A stretch of DNA of 64,000 nucleotides. Origin: Panopea generosa (lineage: Eukaryota; Mollusca; Bivalvia; Adapedonta; Hiatellidae). The translations under genes were made by a program, and so were the position numbers. Below are positions 52,411 through 62,744 of the stretch, in pieces (within the stretch, counting starts at the first letter, position 1; each line of letters opens with the position of its first letter). The notes under the pieces were generated by a model that was not told the DNA's origin, searched no databases, and saw nothing but the letters and a program-made list of their open reading frames with translations. The stretch spans positions 52,457,206 through 52,521,205 of the forward strand of contig CM055901.1 of the NCBI GenBank assembly GCA_029582155.1. The letters are read 5' to 3'.

Positions 52411-55050
52411 TAGCAGTCTGAGCATTTTCTCACTTGGGTAGTCTGTCCAAGTTAGTTGTTACCCCCCACCCTCCTCCCTCTACCCAATGGTCAAAATAAT
52501 TGTTGGGGTTAGTCCGTCCATCCATGTTTGGCTATATAACTTGTAGGGCAGTCTGAGCATTTCTCACTTGGGTAGTCCTGTCCAAAGATTAGTTGGGTAA
52601 GGTCAAATAATTATTTGGTTCATCCATCCATGTTTGGTATATAAAACTGATTCGTATTTCATGTAGCAATCTGAGCATTTCTCAGTTGGGTAGTCCATCC
52701 AAAGATTAGTTGGTTATAGGTCAAAGTAATTGTTGGGTTGTCCGTCCATCCATCTTTGGTACATTACTTGCAGCAGTCTGAGCATTTCTCAGTTGGGTAG
52801 TCTGTCCAAAAATAAGTTGGTTATAGGTCAAAGTTATTGTTGGGTTGTCCGTCCATCCATGTTTGGTACATTACTTGTAACAGTCTGATCATTTCTCAGT
52901 TGGGTAGTCTGTCCAAAGCTTTTGGTTATAGATCAAAGTTGTTGTTGGGTTGTCCGTCCATCCATGTTTGGTACATTACTTGTAGCAGTCTGAGCATTTC
53001 TCACTTGGGTAGTCTGTCCAAAGATTAGTTGGGTTAGGTCAAAATAATTATTTGGTTGTTCATCCATCCATATTTGGTATATAAGAAACTGATTCGTATT
53101 TCATGTAGCAATCTGAGCATTTCTCAGTTGGGTAGTCCATCCAAAGATTAGTTGGTTATAGGTCAAAGTAATTGTTGGGTTGTCCGTCCATCCATGTTTG
53201 GTACATTACTTGTAACAGTCTGAGCATTTCTCACTTGGGTAGTCTGTCCAAAGCTTTTGGTTATAGATCAAAGTTGTTGTTGGGTTGTCCGTCCATCCAT
53301 GTTTGGTACATTACTTGTAGCAGTCTGAGCATTTCTCACTTGGGTAGTCTGTCCAAAGATTAGTTGGGTTAGGTCAAAATAATTATTTGGTTGTTCATCC
53401 ATCCATATTTGGTATATAAGAAACTGATTCGTATTTCATGTAGCAATCTGAGCATTTCTCAGTTGGGTAGTCCATCCAAAGATTAGTTGGTTATAGGTCA
53501 AAGTAATTGTTGGGTTGTCCGTCCATCCATGTTTGGTATATTTCTTGTAGCAGTCTGAGCATTTCTCAGTTGGGTAGTCTTTCCAAAGATTAGTTGGGTA
53601 TAGATCAAAATAATTGTTTGGTTGTTCATCCATCCATATTTGGTATATAAGAAACTTATTCGTATTTCATGTAGCAATCTGAGCATTTCTCAGTTGGGTA
53701 GTCCATCCAAAGATTAGTTGGTTATAGGTCAAAGTAATTGTTGGGTTGTCCGTCCATCCATGTTTGGTACATTACTTGTAACAGTCTGAGCATTTCTCAC
53801 TTGGGTAGTCTGTCCAAAGCTTTTGGTTATAGATCAAAGTTGTTGTTGGGTTGTCCGTCCATCCATGTTTGGTACATTACTTGTAGCAGTCTGAGCATTT
53901 CTCACTTGGGTAGTCTGTCCAAAGATTAGTTGGGTTAGGTCAAAATAATTATTTGGTTGTTCATCCATCCATATTTGGTATATAAGAAACTGATTCGTAT
54001 TTCATGTAGCAATCTGAGCATTTCTCAGTTGGGTAGTCCATCCAAAGATTAGTTGGTTATAGGTCAAAGTAATTGTTGGGTTGTCCGTCCATCCATGTTT
54101 GGTATATTTCTTGTAGCAGTCTGAGCATTTCTCAGTTGGGTAGTCTTTCCAAAGATTAGTTGGGTATAGATCAAAATAATTGTTTGGTTGTTCGTCCATC
54201 CATGTTTGGTATATAAGAAACTGATTTATATTTCATGTAGCAATCAGTTGGGTAGTCTGTCCAAAGATTAGTTGGTTATAGGTCAAAGTAATTGTTGGGT
54301 TGTATGTCCATATCCTGTTTGGTATATAATTAACTGATTTATATTTCATGTAGCAGTCTGAGCATTTCTCAGGTGGGTAGTCTGTCAAAAGCTTAGTTGG
54401 TTATAGGTCAAAGTAATTGTTGGGTTGTCCATCCATCCATGTTTGGTATATTACTTGTACCAATCTGAGCTTTTCTCAGTTGGGTAGTCTGTCCAAAGAT
54501 TAGTAGGTTATAGGTCAAAGTAATTGTTGGGTTGTCCGTCCATCCATGTTTGGTATATTACTGGTAGCAATCTGAGCATTTCTCAGTTGGGTAGTCTGTC
54601 CAAAGATTAGTAGGTTATAGGTCAAAATAATTGTTTGGTTGTTCGTCCATCCACGTTTGGTATACAAGAAACTTATTCCTATTTCATGTAGCAATCTGAG
54701 CATTTCTTAGTTGGGTAGTATGTCCAAAGCTTAGTTGGTTATAGGTCAAAGTAATTGTTGGTTTGTCTGTCCATCCATGTTTGGTATATTTCTTGTAGCA
54801 GTCTGAGCATTTCAGTATTGGGTGGACTGTCCGAAGTTAAGTTGGTTATGAGTCAAATGTAACTGGTTGTCCGTCCAAACCCTGTTTGGTACATTTCTTG
54901 TAGCAATCTGAGCATTTCTATATTAGGTAGTCAGTGTAAAGCTTTGTTGGTTATAGGTCAAAGTAATTTTTGGGTTGTCCATCCATCCATATTTGGTATA
55001 TTTTATGTAGCAGTCTGAGCATTTCTTTATAGGGTAGTCTGTCCAAACTC
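52411..55050. repeat. Complex minisatellite with 566-bp higher-order repeat
   Basis: About 22 units of roughly 100-140 bp containing GTAGCAGTCTGAGCATTTCT, CAGTTGGGTAGTCTGTCCAA, GGTTATAGGTCAAAGTAATT and GTCCGTCCATCCATGTTTGG. Unit lengths vary by an optional ATATAAGAAACTGATTCGTA block. A higher-order unit of 566 bp is repeated almost exactly (for example 53172-53633 against 53738-54199), showing recent amplification. Confidence 0.92.
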
Positions 55051-55059
55051 TATCTAGTA

Positions 55060-55300
55060 TTTAAATATATTTCTGTTGAAGTGCTGTTATGTGTGAAATG
55101 TTTATTAATGTGTTCGATAATCTAGTAAAATGATAATACTGTTATATTTGTTGGGTTTTCTCTTCATACTCATTTGGTATGGACTGATAACCAAGATATG
55201 CCCAAATGTGAGAAGCCTTTTTTTCTATCCAATAATGTTTGAATTGTACCCAGCAGTAGAACCCAAGTAAGGTTTGGACAAATGACTCAATATATGCCCA
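55060..55300. other. Intergenic DNA, nothing recognised
   Basis: AT-rich flank between the minisatellite and the GTCC tract. Confidence 0.45.
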
Positions 55301-55307
55301 TATGTAG

Positions 55308-55355
55308 GTCCGTCCGTCCGTCCGTCCGTCCGTCCGTCCGTCCGTCCGTCCGTCC
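55308..55355. repeat. (GTCC)n microsatellite
   Basis: About 12 perfect GTCC tetranucleotides. Confidence 0.98.
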
Positions 55356-55419
55356 AACCATCTGCAAACAGATCATTCTGATATACTGTGTTTGGCTCCA
55401 AGTCAATTTTGATCATGTA

Positions 55420-55615
55420 GTTATCATGATGGTAAGGTATCAGACCCAGGATAGGACAGTCATGGGTTCAATCATCTGTTATGGTAATGTGTAGTGCCCT
55501 TGAGCAAGACACTTTATCCACATATGCTTAGTACAAGCTCTAGCCAGAAAGACTTTGAGTGTAATTTGTCTAAGTTGTTTCACAATCAATGTAAAATAAA
55601 TAAGTTTAGAACATT
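55420..55615 (+). repeat. tRNA-derived SINE, family A, with full tail
   Basis: B-box-like TGGGTTCAATCATC is followed by GTAGTGCCCTTGAGCAAGAC, ACTTTATCCACATATGCTTA and GAAAGACTTTGAGTGTAATT. The tail is TTGTTTCACAATCAATGTAA. The head is weaker than in the other copies. Confidence 0.75.
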
Positions 55616-55794
55616 TGATAATAGTATAACCAAAGTGCAAACATGGTGCAGTATGTCGCAGAAATTCACCAAGTTGGTGAGTATAATCAACATAAGTTTG
55701 TGTATATTTGGTTTATAAATCATCTTAAAAACTTTATGACATTTAGCTTAAAATGTGAAAAATTAAGAGTCCTTTAGTTTATATTTATTCATTT

Positions 55795-55970
55795 TTAGCT
55801 TGATTTTGAAAAAAAAGTCGGAGCCTAAATAACCTGCTTTCGAGTCGGCTTCCTGTGTAGAACCAGTACTGAGTGTTATTTTTTATAGAAAGAATTGAGC
55901 TGGGGCTCGAACCTGCAATCTTTGACATGAGCAGCCAACACTCTATCCTCTGCACTACCGCCCTGCGTAA
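55795..55970 (-). repeat. tRNA-derived SINE, family B
   Basis: On the minus strand CGCAGGGCGGTAGTGCAGAG then GATAGAGTGTTGGCTGCTCA is the head, with B box GGTTCGAGCCCCAGC. The body CACTCAGTACTGGTTCTACA matches 50603-50790. The T-rich plus-strand end corresponds to its A-rich 3' tail. Confidence 0.8.
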
Positions 55971-56018
55971 TAGTCCATTATCAACAGATATATTGTAAAC
56001 TATAAATCTATTTGACAG

Positions 56019-56302
56019 AGTTTGGATTGAGGGGTCGGACAACTCTACATTTACTACTCTAGATGGCAGTCCTGTACTCAAAGATGGTGAGCTGTATGTG
56101 ATACGCAGATCAGGAAGTTTACTCACAGAGAGAGTCGCAGGAAGGCTGTTCAAACTTGACATGCATCACCACGGACCTCTGGCTGAAATTGACTACAGCA
56201 TTTTGTTTGATTGGGAGGCATCTAGCCATCATGAACCACTGTATCGTGTGATATCAAAACACAAGAATGCCATGTTTCCATTATTTGATCACTCTTTCGA
56301 AG
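56019..56302 (+). CDS. Unrecognised gene, exon 1 of those seen
   Basis: The acceptor TATTTGACAG (AG at 56018; an alternative AG ends at 56020) precedes VWIEGSDNSTFTTLDGSPVL. Ends FPLFDHSFE with a split Gly/Glu codon at donor AAG|GTAAGA. Confidence 0.75.
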
Positions 56303-59300
56303 GTAAGATATGACTTACTGTGTCCATAATATGAGCTTGTTAAAGGGAGTATATCAGGAAAAAAAGCTAAAAATGTCGATGAAATAAAAATATTTTTAAA
56401 ATACATAAAAAGCATCTCATTGTTATAAATGAATAAAATCGGAATGGTTTAGTATATCAAATCCACCAAAACGTGACAAAATCGATGTTTCAGTTGGAGT
56501 GATAACCTGAAACAAAATCCTCATTCTAAAAATAGACAGCACTGAAATACTGCTTGACATCGTCACCTTGTCATTCAGACTTTTTCTAAGATGAAACAAA
56601 TTTTACGTGTGAAAGTGTATGGCGGTCAATTTGAAATAAAAATGTAATCACATGACTTAATTAATACGTCACAAAATATGTTGCAATTTTAAGCGGGAAA
56701 TCTATTTTAGTCTAACTTAGGTGTGTAGCCCAAGATAGGAAACCCCTTTTCAATATGTTATTTTACCAAGTTTAAATAGATATCCTTTTGGTTTTCTGGG
56801 TTCAATGAGTATATATATAAAAAATTGTTTATAGCCAATTTTTTAAATTTTGAAATCCTGATAAATTCTATTTAATGCACGGCATCTAAATTGAATATCA
56901 AAGTTGTTTTGTGTTGTTTTTCATGTTCTAAATTTGTTTGTTTTGTTTAACAGAATCACTGTCCTGGGAGAAAGATTCCAATACCCAACATTCTGCAAAT
57001 TTTGAACACGAGTTATTGAAAGTAAGACTCAACACAGAAATATCACGTGATTACTTCAAACAGAATGGCTCCCTGACACTACAGGTTAATATTTTGTATA
57101 CTGAGAAGATAAATATTGGACAAGAATATAGAGATTCTTACATGAAGGCTCCTATATTATTTAACTTTAGATTAGGCCATAATAGATTAATTCCTAGATT
57201 ATCAACACCCCCCCCCCCCACCCCCCGCCTCCTAATTTTCATAAAAAAAAAATAATTAAAAAAGAAAATTTTAAAACATCAAAATTTTAAAAATGGAAAT
57301 AAAAAATAAAATCCTCCCGCCCTCCCAGTTTTTAAGAAAAATTTGGATGATAATCTAGCAATCAATTTATAATGGCCTAAACCTTTTTTTTATATATTGT
57401 ATATATAAAAACATCAAAAATCTTAAAAATAACAAATAAAATCCTTACGCCCTCTCTCTTTTTAAGAAAAGTTGGGATTATAATCTAGCAATTAATTTAT
57501 AATGGCCTTACCGGTAATAAATATTAACATAAATAAGTGTGAAAGTGAGCTTCTATTCATTTCATTGTTTAAAAAAGTGGTTCATTTACAATTTATTTTA
57601 AAGGCCATCTCCATAAGAAATAAGAAAAAAAATGATTTTCTGGAGGCACTGTTACACTTTAATGTAAATACATGTATCGGAATACAACTATCTGCCTTTT
57701 AGTGGTCAATGGTTAAAACTATTTATCCAAGGAAAATGACTATTTGACCTAGGCTGAAAGTTATGCAATAAAAATGAACATATCTCAATGCCTCACTGCG
57801 GCCATCTTCAGCCCAAACTTGACAATGATGTTGTTATTGTTGTTGTTGCTGTATGGTATTTAACGTCGCTTTCAAAGAAATTTCAGTGATATCCTGATGA
57901 TGTCTACTTGAGACAGTATTCTGGTTACTGCCACACTGGAGTATCATGCAGTAGACACATGGTATGATACACCACCAAGTCACATTTTACTGACACCAAG
58001 CCGACCAGACCTAGAACTATCCTTTAATTGCTGAACGCCAAGTCACACATTTGAATTCTGAGACATAAGTTAAGCTGCTTTTTCTTGGCTAACCACAAGA
58101 AAATAATGAGGTGCATTTTACGGGAATATTTCAGTATATGTTCCATTAATAGTTGATCAGCAGTATTATATACTGAATGTAGTATAGAACATAAATATGA
58201 GTAATTACCTACAGTATATATAAAAAAAAAATTTCTGCTATTTTATTTTCTTATTTATTATCTTTTTGTATATGCTTTTATCTTTTTTTTAAAAATTCAT
58301 TATTGCAGTTTGGTGCAGAAAAAACTTGGAGCTACAGGAACTCATATAGTTGGAAAGATCCTTTATTTACCACAGAAATTTCAACAGACACAGTGCCGGA
58401 CAAAATATTCGTTTTTAAGTTCTCGCCAGGTGAAAAACCTGATAAACAGATAGTTGTAGAAGGATTACTGAAGAAGGTCAGTATGAAAAAGTGGGATAAC
58501 TTAAGTCAGAATTTAGCTTCTTTTCTTTCTTAAAAAAAGGCATCCCCTATGAGTCTGACATACATCCAAACCTGTCTTAAGCAGCCAATCAAGGGAAGGA
58601 GCAAAACTGGCCTTTCAACACAGATTTTTGTTTAATGCAGGTCAATTTGCTCTAAAAGCATATAAATGGGAAATAACCAATGTTGCTGCTTAAGACAAGT
58701 GGCTGCTTAATAGAGGTGACCGCTTATACAGGTTTTACTGCATTAAGAATAAAATGTAAAATAGTGAATATTATGATGCAATACTTTTTTTACTTTTCAT
58801 AATTAAAGCAATTTATAAACTTTTTGGTCTGAAGGTAAAGTTTTGTTGTGGTTTACTAAAATACCCCCCGTTCTAAAGTCTATAACAACTGCTATAGGAG
58901 TCCATTGGACCAGCCACTATGAATTTGCAAAGACATAACAACCTTCAGATTTCCTGACATACAGTCAACATTCTCATTGGTCAGGCCACCATCTCCATGA
59001 TGGTTGATATATGACATTGTATCTCATTGTCATTTGTCTCACATCCCTCAGTCAAGTGGGAAAGTTATCAGTTACTTGCAGAGATGGTTGAGTACTGGTT
59101 ACTCATCTAGGATCCCAGGATTGAATGGGTAAATTAATTGATCATCTATTAGCCCTCTAAGATAGCATAAAAATGATGCTAAATATTTAGATGAACAAAA
59201 TTCATTGGTTAAGATTAAAACTTGCTTTTTATAGACAATAACTACTTAACAACATGTTATAAGAACTTAATGAAAGAATGGTACCTGTAGATTGTTTTCA

Positions 59301-62142
59301 TAGATCACTCAAGGCCAAGGTCATAGTGGTAAAATATTATACAAAATAATGCAGACAATGAATAGGTCGTTTTTTATATAAATACATACTTCAGTACATG
59401 TACTGAAGACAATGATTGTCTTAAGTTGCTGTACTCCCCCCTAACACCCTAACTCTTGTCTTTCCCCTAATAAACATTCCCTTCCTAATAAATCTTCCTA
59501 ACACCAAAACTCCAGTCTTCCCCCTAATAAACACTCCCTCCCTAATAAATCTTCCCAACACCACAACTCCAGTCTTCCCCCTAATAAACACTCCCTCCCT
59601 AATAAATCTTCCCAACACCACAACTCCAGTCTTCCCCCTAATAAACACTCCCTCCCTAATAAATCTTCCCAACACCAAAACTCCAGTCTTCCCCCTAATA
59701 AACACTCCCTCCCTAATAAATCTTCCCAACACCACAACTCCAGTCTTCCCCCTAATAAACACTCCCTTCCTTATAAATCTTCCCAACACCCCAACTCCAG
59801 TCTTCCCCCTAATAAACACTCCCTCCCTAATAAATCTTCCCAACACCACAACTCCAGTCTTCCCCCTAATAAACACTCCCTCCCTAATAAATCTTCCCAA
59901 CACCACAACTCCAGTCTTTCCCCTAATAAACACTCCCTCCCTAATAAATCTTCCCAACACCAAAACTCCAGTCTTTCCCCTAATAAACACTCCCTCCCTA
60001 ATAAATCTTCCCAACACCAAAACTCCAGTCTTCCCCCTAATAAACACTCCCTCCCTAATAAATCTTCCCAACACCACAACTCCAGTCTTCCCCCTAATAA
60101 ACACTCCCACCCTAATAAATCTTCCCAACACCCCAACTCCAGTCTTTCCCCTAATAAACACTCCCTCCCTAATAAATCTTCCCAACACCCCAACTCCAGT
60201 CTTTCCCCTAATAAACGCTCCCTTCCTAATAAATTCCCAACACCCGAACTCTTGTCTTCCCCCAAATAAACACTCCCTCCCTAATAAATCTTCCCAACAC
60301 CACAACTCTGGTCTTCACCTAATTAACATTCCCTCCCTGATAAATCTTCCCAACACCCCAACTCCAGTCTTCCCCCTAATAAACACTCCCTTCCTAATAA
60401 ATCTTCCCAACAATCCAACTCCAGTCTTCCCCCTAATAAACGCTCCCTTCCTGATAAATCTTCCCAACAATCCAACTCCAGTCTTCCCTCTAATAAACGC
60501 TCCTTTCCTAATAAATCTTCCCAACAATCCAACTCCAGTCTTCCCTCTAATAAACACTCCCTCCCTGATAAATCTTCCCAACACCCCAACTCTTGTCTTC
60601 CCCCTAATAAACACTCCCTTCCTAATAAATCTTCCCAACAATCCAACTCCAGTCTTCCCCCTAATAAACGCTCCCTTCCTGATAAATCTTCCCAACAATC
60701 CAACTCCAGTCTTTCCCTTAATAAACACTCCCTCCCTAATAAATCTTTTCATCACTACAACTCCAGTCTTCCCCCTAATAAACACTCCCTCCCTGATAAA
60801 TCTTCCCAACACCCCAACTCTTGTCTTCCCCCTAATAAACACTCCCTTCCTAATAAATCTTCCCAACACAACAACTCCAGTCTTCCCCCTAATAAACACT
60901 CCCACCCTAATAAATCTTCCCAACACCCCAACTCTTGTCTTCCCCCTAATAAACGCTCCCTCCCTAATAAATCTTCCCGACACCCCAACTCTTGTCTTCC
61001 CCCTAATAAACACTCGCTCCTTAATAAATCTTCCCAACACCACAACTCTTGTCTTCCCCCTAATAAACACTCCCTTCCTAATAAATCTTCCCAACACCAC
61101 AACTCCAGTCTTCCCCCTAATAAACACTCCCACCCTAATAAATCTTCCCAACACCACAACTCCAGTCTTCCCCCTAATAAACACTCCCTTCCTAATAAAT
61201 CTTCCCAACACCCCAACTCTGGTCCACCCAATTTGATGGAAAACAAAATGGCTTATTAATAACCATTCAGAAAGTTGATCTTTTACCCATATATATACAT
61301 GAACTGCATGTGGTTTCTATTCAAGTTGTAAATGAATGCTTCATTTTAGGCTGCAAGGTCTTACGCACATTTCATATGCACATTTCATACAAAGTTTGGT
61401 CCAGTATGCACACTTGGACAAGATATTATGGCTTAATAGTTCTGATGTGGGCTTGGTAACTAAGCTTTTGTATCTATGTTTATTGAGACAATTTATGAAT
61501 ATTATGTATATTTCGTAGTTACATAATAACTTTTGATATGTTAGGTATATTATTAGTAAAACTGGTCATCAATTATTCCGCAAGTATAAGTTGAAATAGC
61601 TTTGTACAAAAAAAATGAAAAGTATCACATAAAAGCATAGCAGTTGACATAGGTCCTAATTCAGGCATGAAATACATCTAACATTTTTTGTCAAATAAAC
61701 AAATATAGAAAAGCCAAATTTGAACATGTTGATTGGTCAGTTGCTTCAGGGTAAGTTTAAATGATGTCACAGTTTAGTTAGCATTCAGTTGCTATGAATT
61801 GTGGGACAGGCATAGAATTCCCTGCTTTCTCGTTGGGTATTAATAGACCTGATTTGGGAAATATCAGGTTCTGGGATAGGCTATCAGGCAACTCCATTTG
61901 TAACTATTTTTCAGGCTCCAAGTACTGATGCTGAACCATTATGGAAAGCTGTTGTTGAAATAGCTGGTTCCCATATAAGACAACTAACATACACCTGGAG
62001 CCCAGCTGTAGATGTAGAAATGGAGACACAAATCAGGACCAGTTTTTTTGCAGTTTCTGGTTATCTGGATATACAAGCAGAACAAATTCGTGAAAACATG
62101 AATAAGCCATTAATGCATCAGACGTTCATGTTTACTTCTATG
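56019..62142 (+). CDS. Unrecognised protein gene, four internal exons
   Basis: Exons 56019-56302, 56954-57084, 58309-58476 and 61915-62142 have AG/GT borders and matching phases, about 270 codons. The start and end exons are not seen. Predicted protein pieces include RLFKLDMHHHGPLAEIDYSI, LFDWEASSHHEPLYRVI, FEHELLKVRLNTEISRDYF, GAEKTWSYRNSYSWKDPLF and WKAVVEIAGSHIRQLTYTWS. Alternating hydrophobic/polar residues suggest beta-sheet, and no membrane segment or cysteine pairs are visible. The feel is that of a large secreted lipid-transfer protein (apolipophorin/vitellogenin-like), but I cannot confirm this and make no functional call. The intron between the last two exons holds the 57-bp minisatellite. 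Sense is opposite to the LamG gene. Confidence 0.7.
56338..56760 (-). repeat. Dispersed repeat, family H, copy 3
   Basis: TTAAAGGGAGTATATCAGGA, AAAAGCATCTCATTGTTATA, CCACCAAAACGTGACAAAAT and CACATGACTTAATTAATACG are the complement of 30330-30655. It ends near CCCAAGATAGGAAACCCC. Lies between two exons of the unrecognised gene. Confidence 0.68.
56954..57084 (+). CDS. Unrecognised gene, exon 2 of those seen
   Basis: The acceptor TTTGTTTAACAG completes Glu, then SLSWEKDSNTQHSANFEHEL, and ends NGSLTLQ at donor CAG|GTTAAT (phase 0). Confidence 0.75.
57172..57380. mobile_element. Palindromic MITE, family E, copy 3
   Basis: Left TTAGGCCATAATAGATTAAT then a C-rich centre, right AATCTAGCAATCAATTTATA then ATGGCCTAA. 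The C tract has expanded to a CCCCCCCCCC-like run. Confidence 0.82.
57382..57510. repeat. Partial second copy of the family E MITE
   Basis: Right half only: AAAACATCAAAAATCTTAAA, ATAATCTAGCAATTAATTTA and TAATGGCCTTA. Directly adjacent to copy 3, so probably a local duplication. Confidence 0.75.
57830..58075 (+). repeat. Diverged dispersed repeat (TATTTAACGTCGCTTTCAA-type)
   Basis: A GTTGTTGTTGTTGCTG tract leads into TATGGTATTTAACGTCGCTT, TTCAGTGATATCCTGATGAT and ACACCAAGCCGACCAGACCT, ending CTGAACGCCAAGTCAC. I recall similar modules as SINE-like repeats in molluscs. This copy is decayed. Confidence 0.5.
58309..58476 (+). CDS. Unrecognised gene, exon 3 of those seen
   Basis: The acceptor CATTATTGCAG precedes FGAEKTWSYRNSYSWKDPLF. 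Ends KQIVVEGLLKK at donor AAG|GTCAGT. 56 codons, phase 0 at both ends. Confidence 0.75.
58960..59200 (+). repeat. SINE family D copy, opposite orientation
   Basis: CTCAGTCAAGTGGGAAAGTT, ATCAGTTACTTGCAGAGATG and GCATAAAAATGATGCTAAAT are the complement of 44070-44245. Confidence 0.65.
59437..61225. repeat. 57-bp minisatellite
   Basis: About 31 copies of CTTCCCAACACCACAACTCC, then AGTCTTCCCCCTAATAAACA and CTCCCTCCCTAATAAAT. Pyrimidine-rich on the plus strand. As 57 is 19 codons, the minus strand is open for 294 and 298 codons in one frame (GRFIREGVFIRGKTGVVVL-type 19-residue repeat) and also in a second frame. In an intron of the unrecognised gene. Confidence 0.95.
61226..61914. other. Intron DNA, nothing recognised
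   Basis: AT-rich intron sequence before the 61915 exon. Confidence 0.5.
61915..62142 (+). CDS. Unrecognised gene, exon 4 of those seen
   Basis: The acceptor ACTATTTTTCAG precedes APSTDAEPLWKAVVEIAGSH. Includes SGYLDIQAEQIRENMNKPLM and ends MFTSM at donor ATG|GTGAGT. 76 codons, phase 0 at both ends. It begins upstream of any long open frame of its own, so it is easy to miss. Confidence 0.75.
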
Positions 62143-62740
62143 GTGAGTATTTGCTACAAGAAATGCTGGGCCTAAATTAATCAATAATTTGAGTCTTAGA
62201 ATTGGACTCAGACTCAAAATCTTACAATTTGTAAATCCCTGTAAACATACAATTATGGGAAATACATGTGATTATCAACATTTTTTGCTTAATAATCATT
62301 AAAACTGCTTGTTTCTGCAAATAAGTGTAGTAATTTGCTGGTTTCATAGATAATATTTGAATCTTAAATTTTTGACAAATCTCAGACCCAAAATATTGAT
62401 GAATTTAGGTAAAGTTCTCAATGCAACTTTTGTGTCTCTATACTGTTGGCCTAGATAGATGGGCTAAACATAATCTTTATATACCAAAAGTCAATTAAAT
62501 GAGACCTGACGCAGGTTTCACTAAACATCTCAAGCTCAGATTTCCTCAAATAAAAAATCTCAGTTTCTCTAAATGATTATTTTAACTCATTACATATTAA
62601 ATGTCCACACAGACTGGAAGTCATAATCAGTCTTTACATGTGAGTAATAGTAACATGCAAAATAAGCAATGTAAACAAAATCAATTGAAAAATATCTCAA
62701 CATGAGATGTTTACAGTTTAGTGAATTCAGGGCCTACTGT
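62143..62740. other. Intron or flank, nothing recognised
   Basis: AT-rich sequence after the last visible exon. No further exon is found before the minisatellite. Confidence 0.5.
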
Positions 62741-62744
62741 TTGA

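Noticed and set aside
51870-52433. Open frames across the second N run
   Set aside because: Same artefact; no sequence information.
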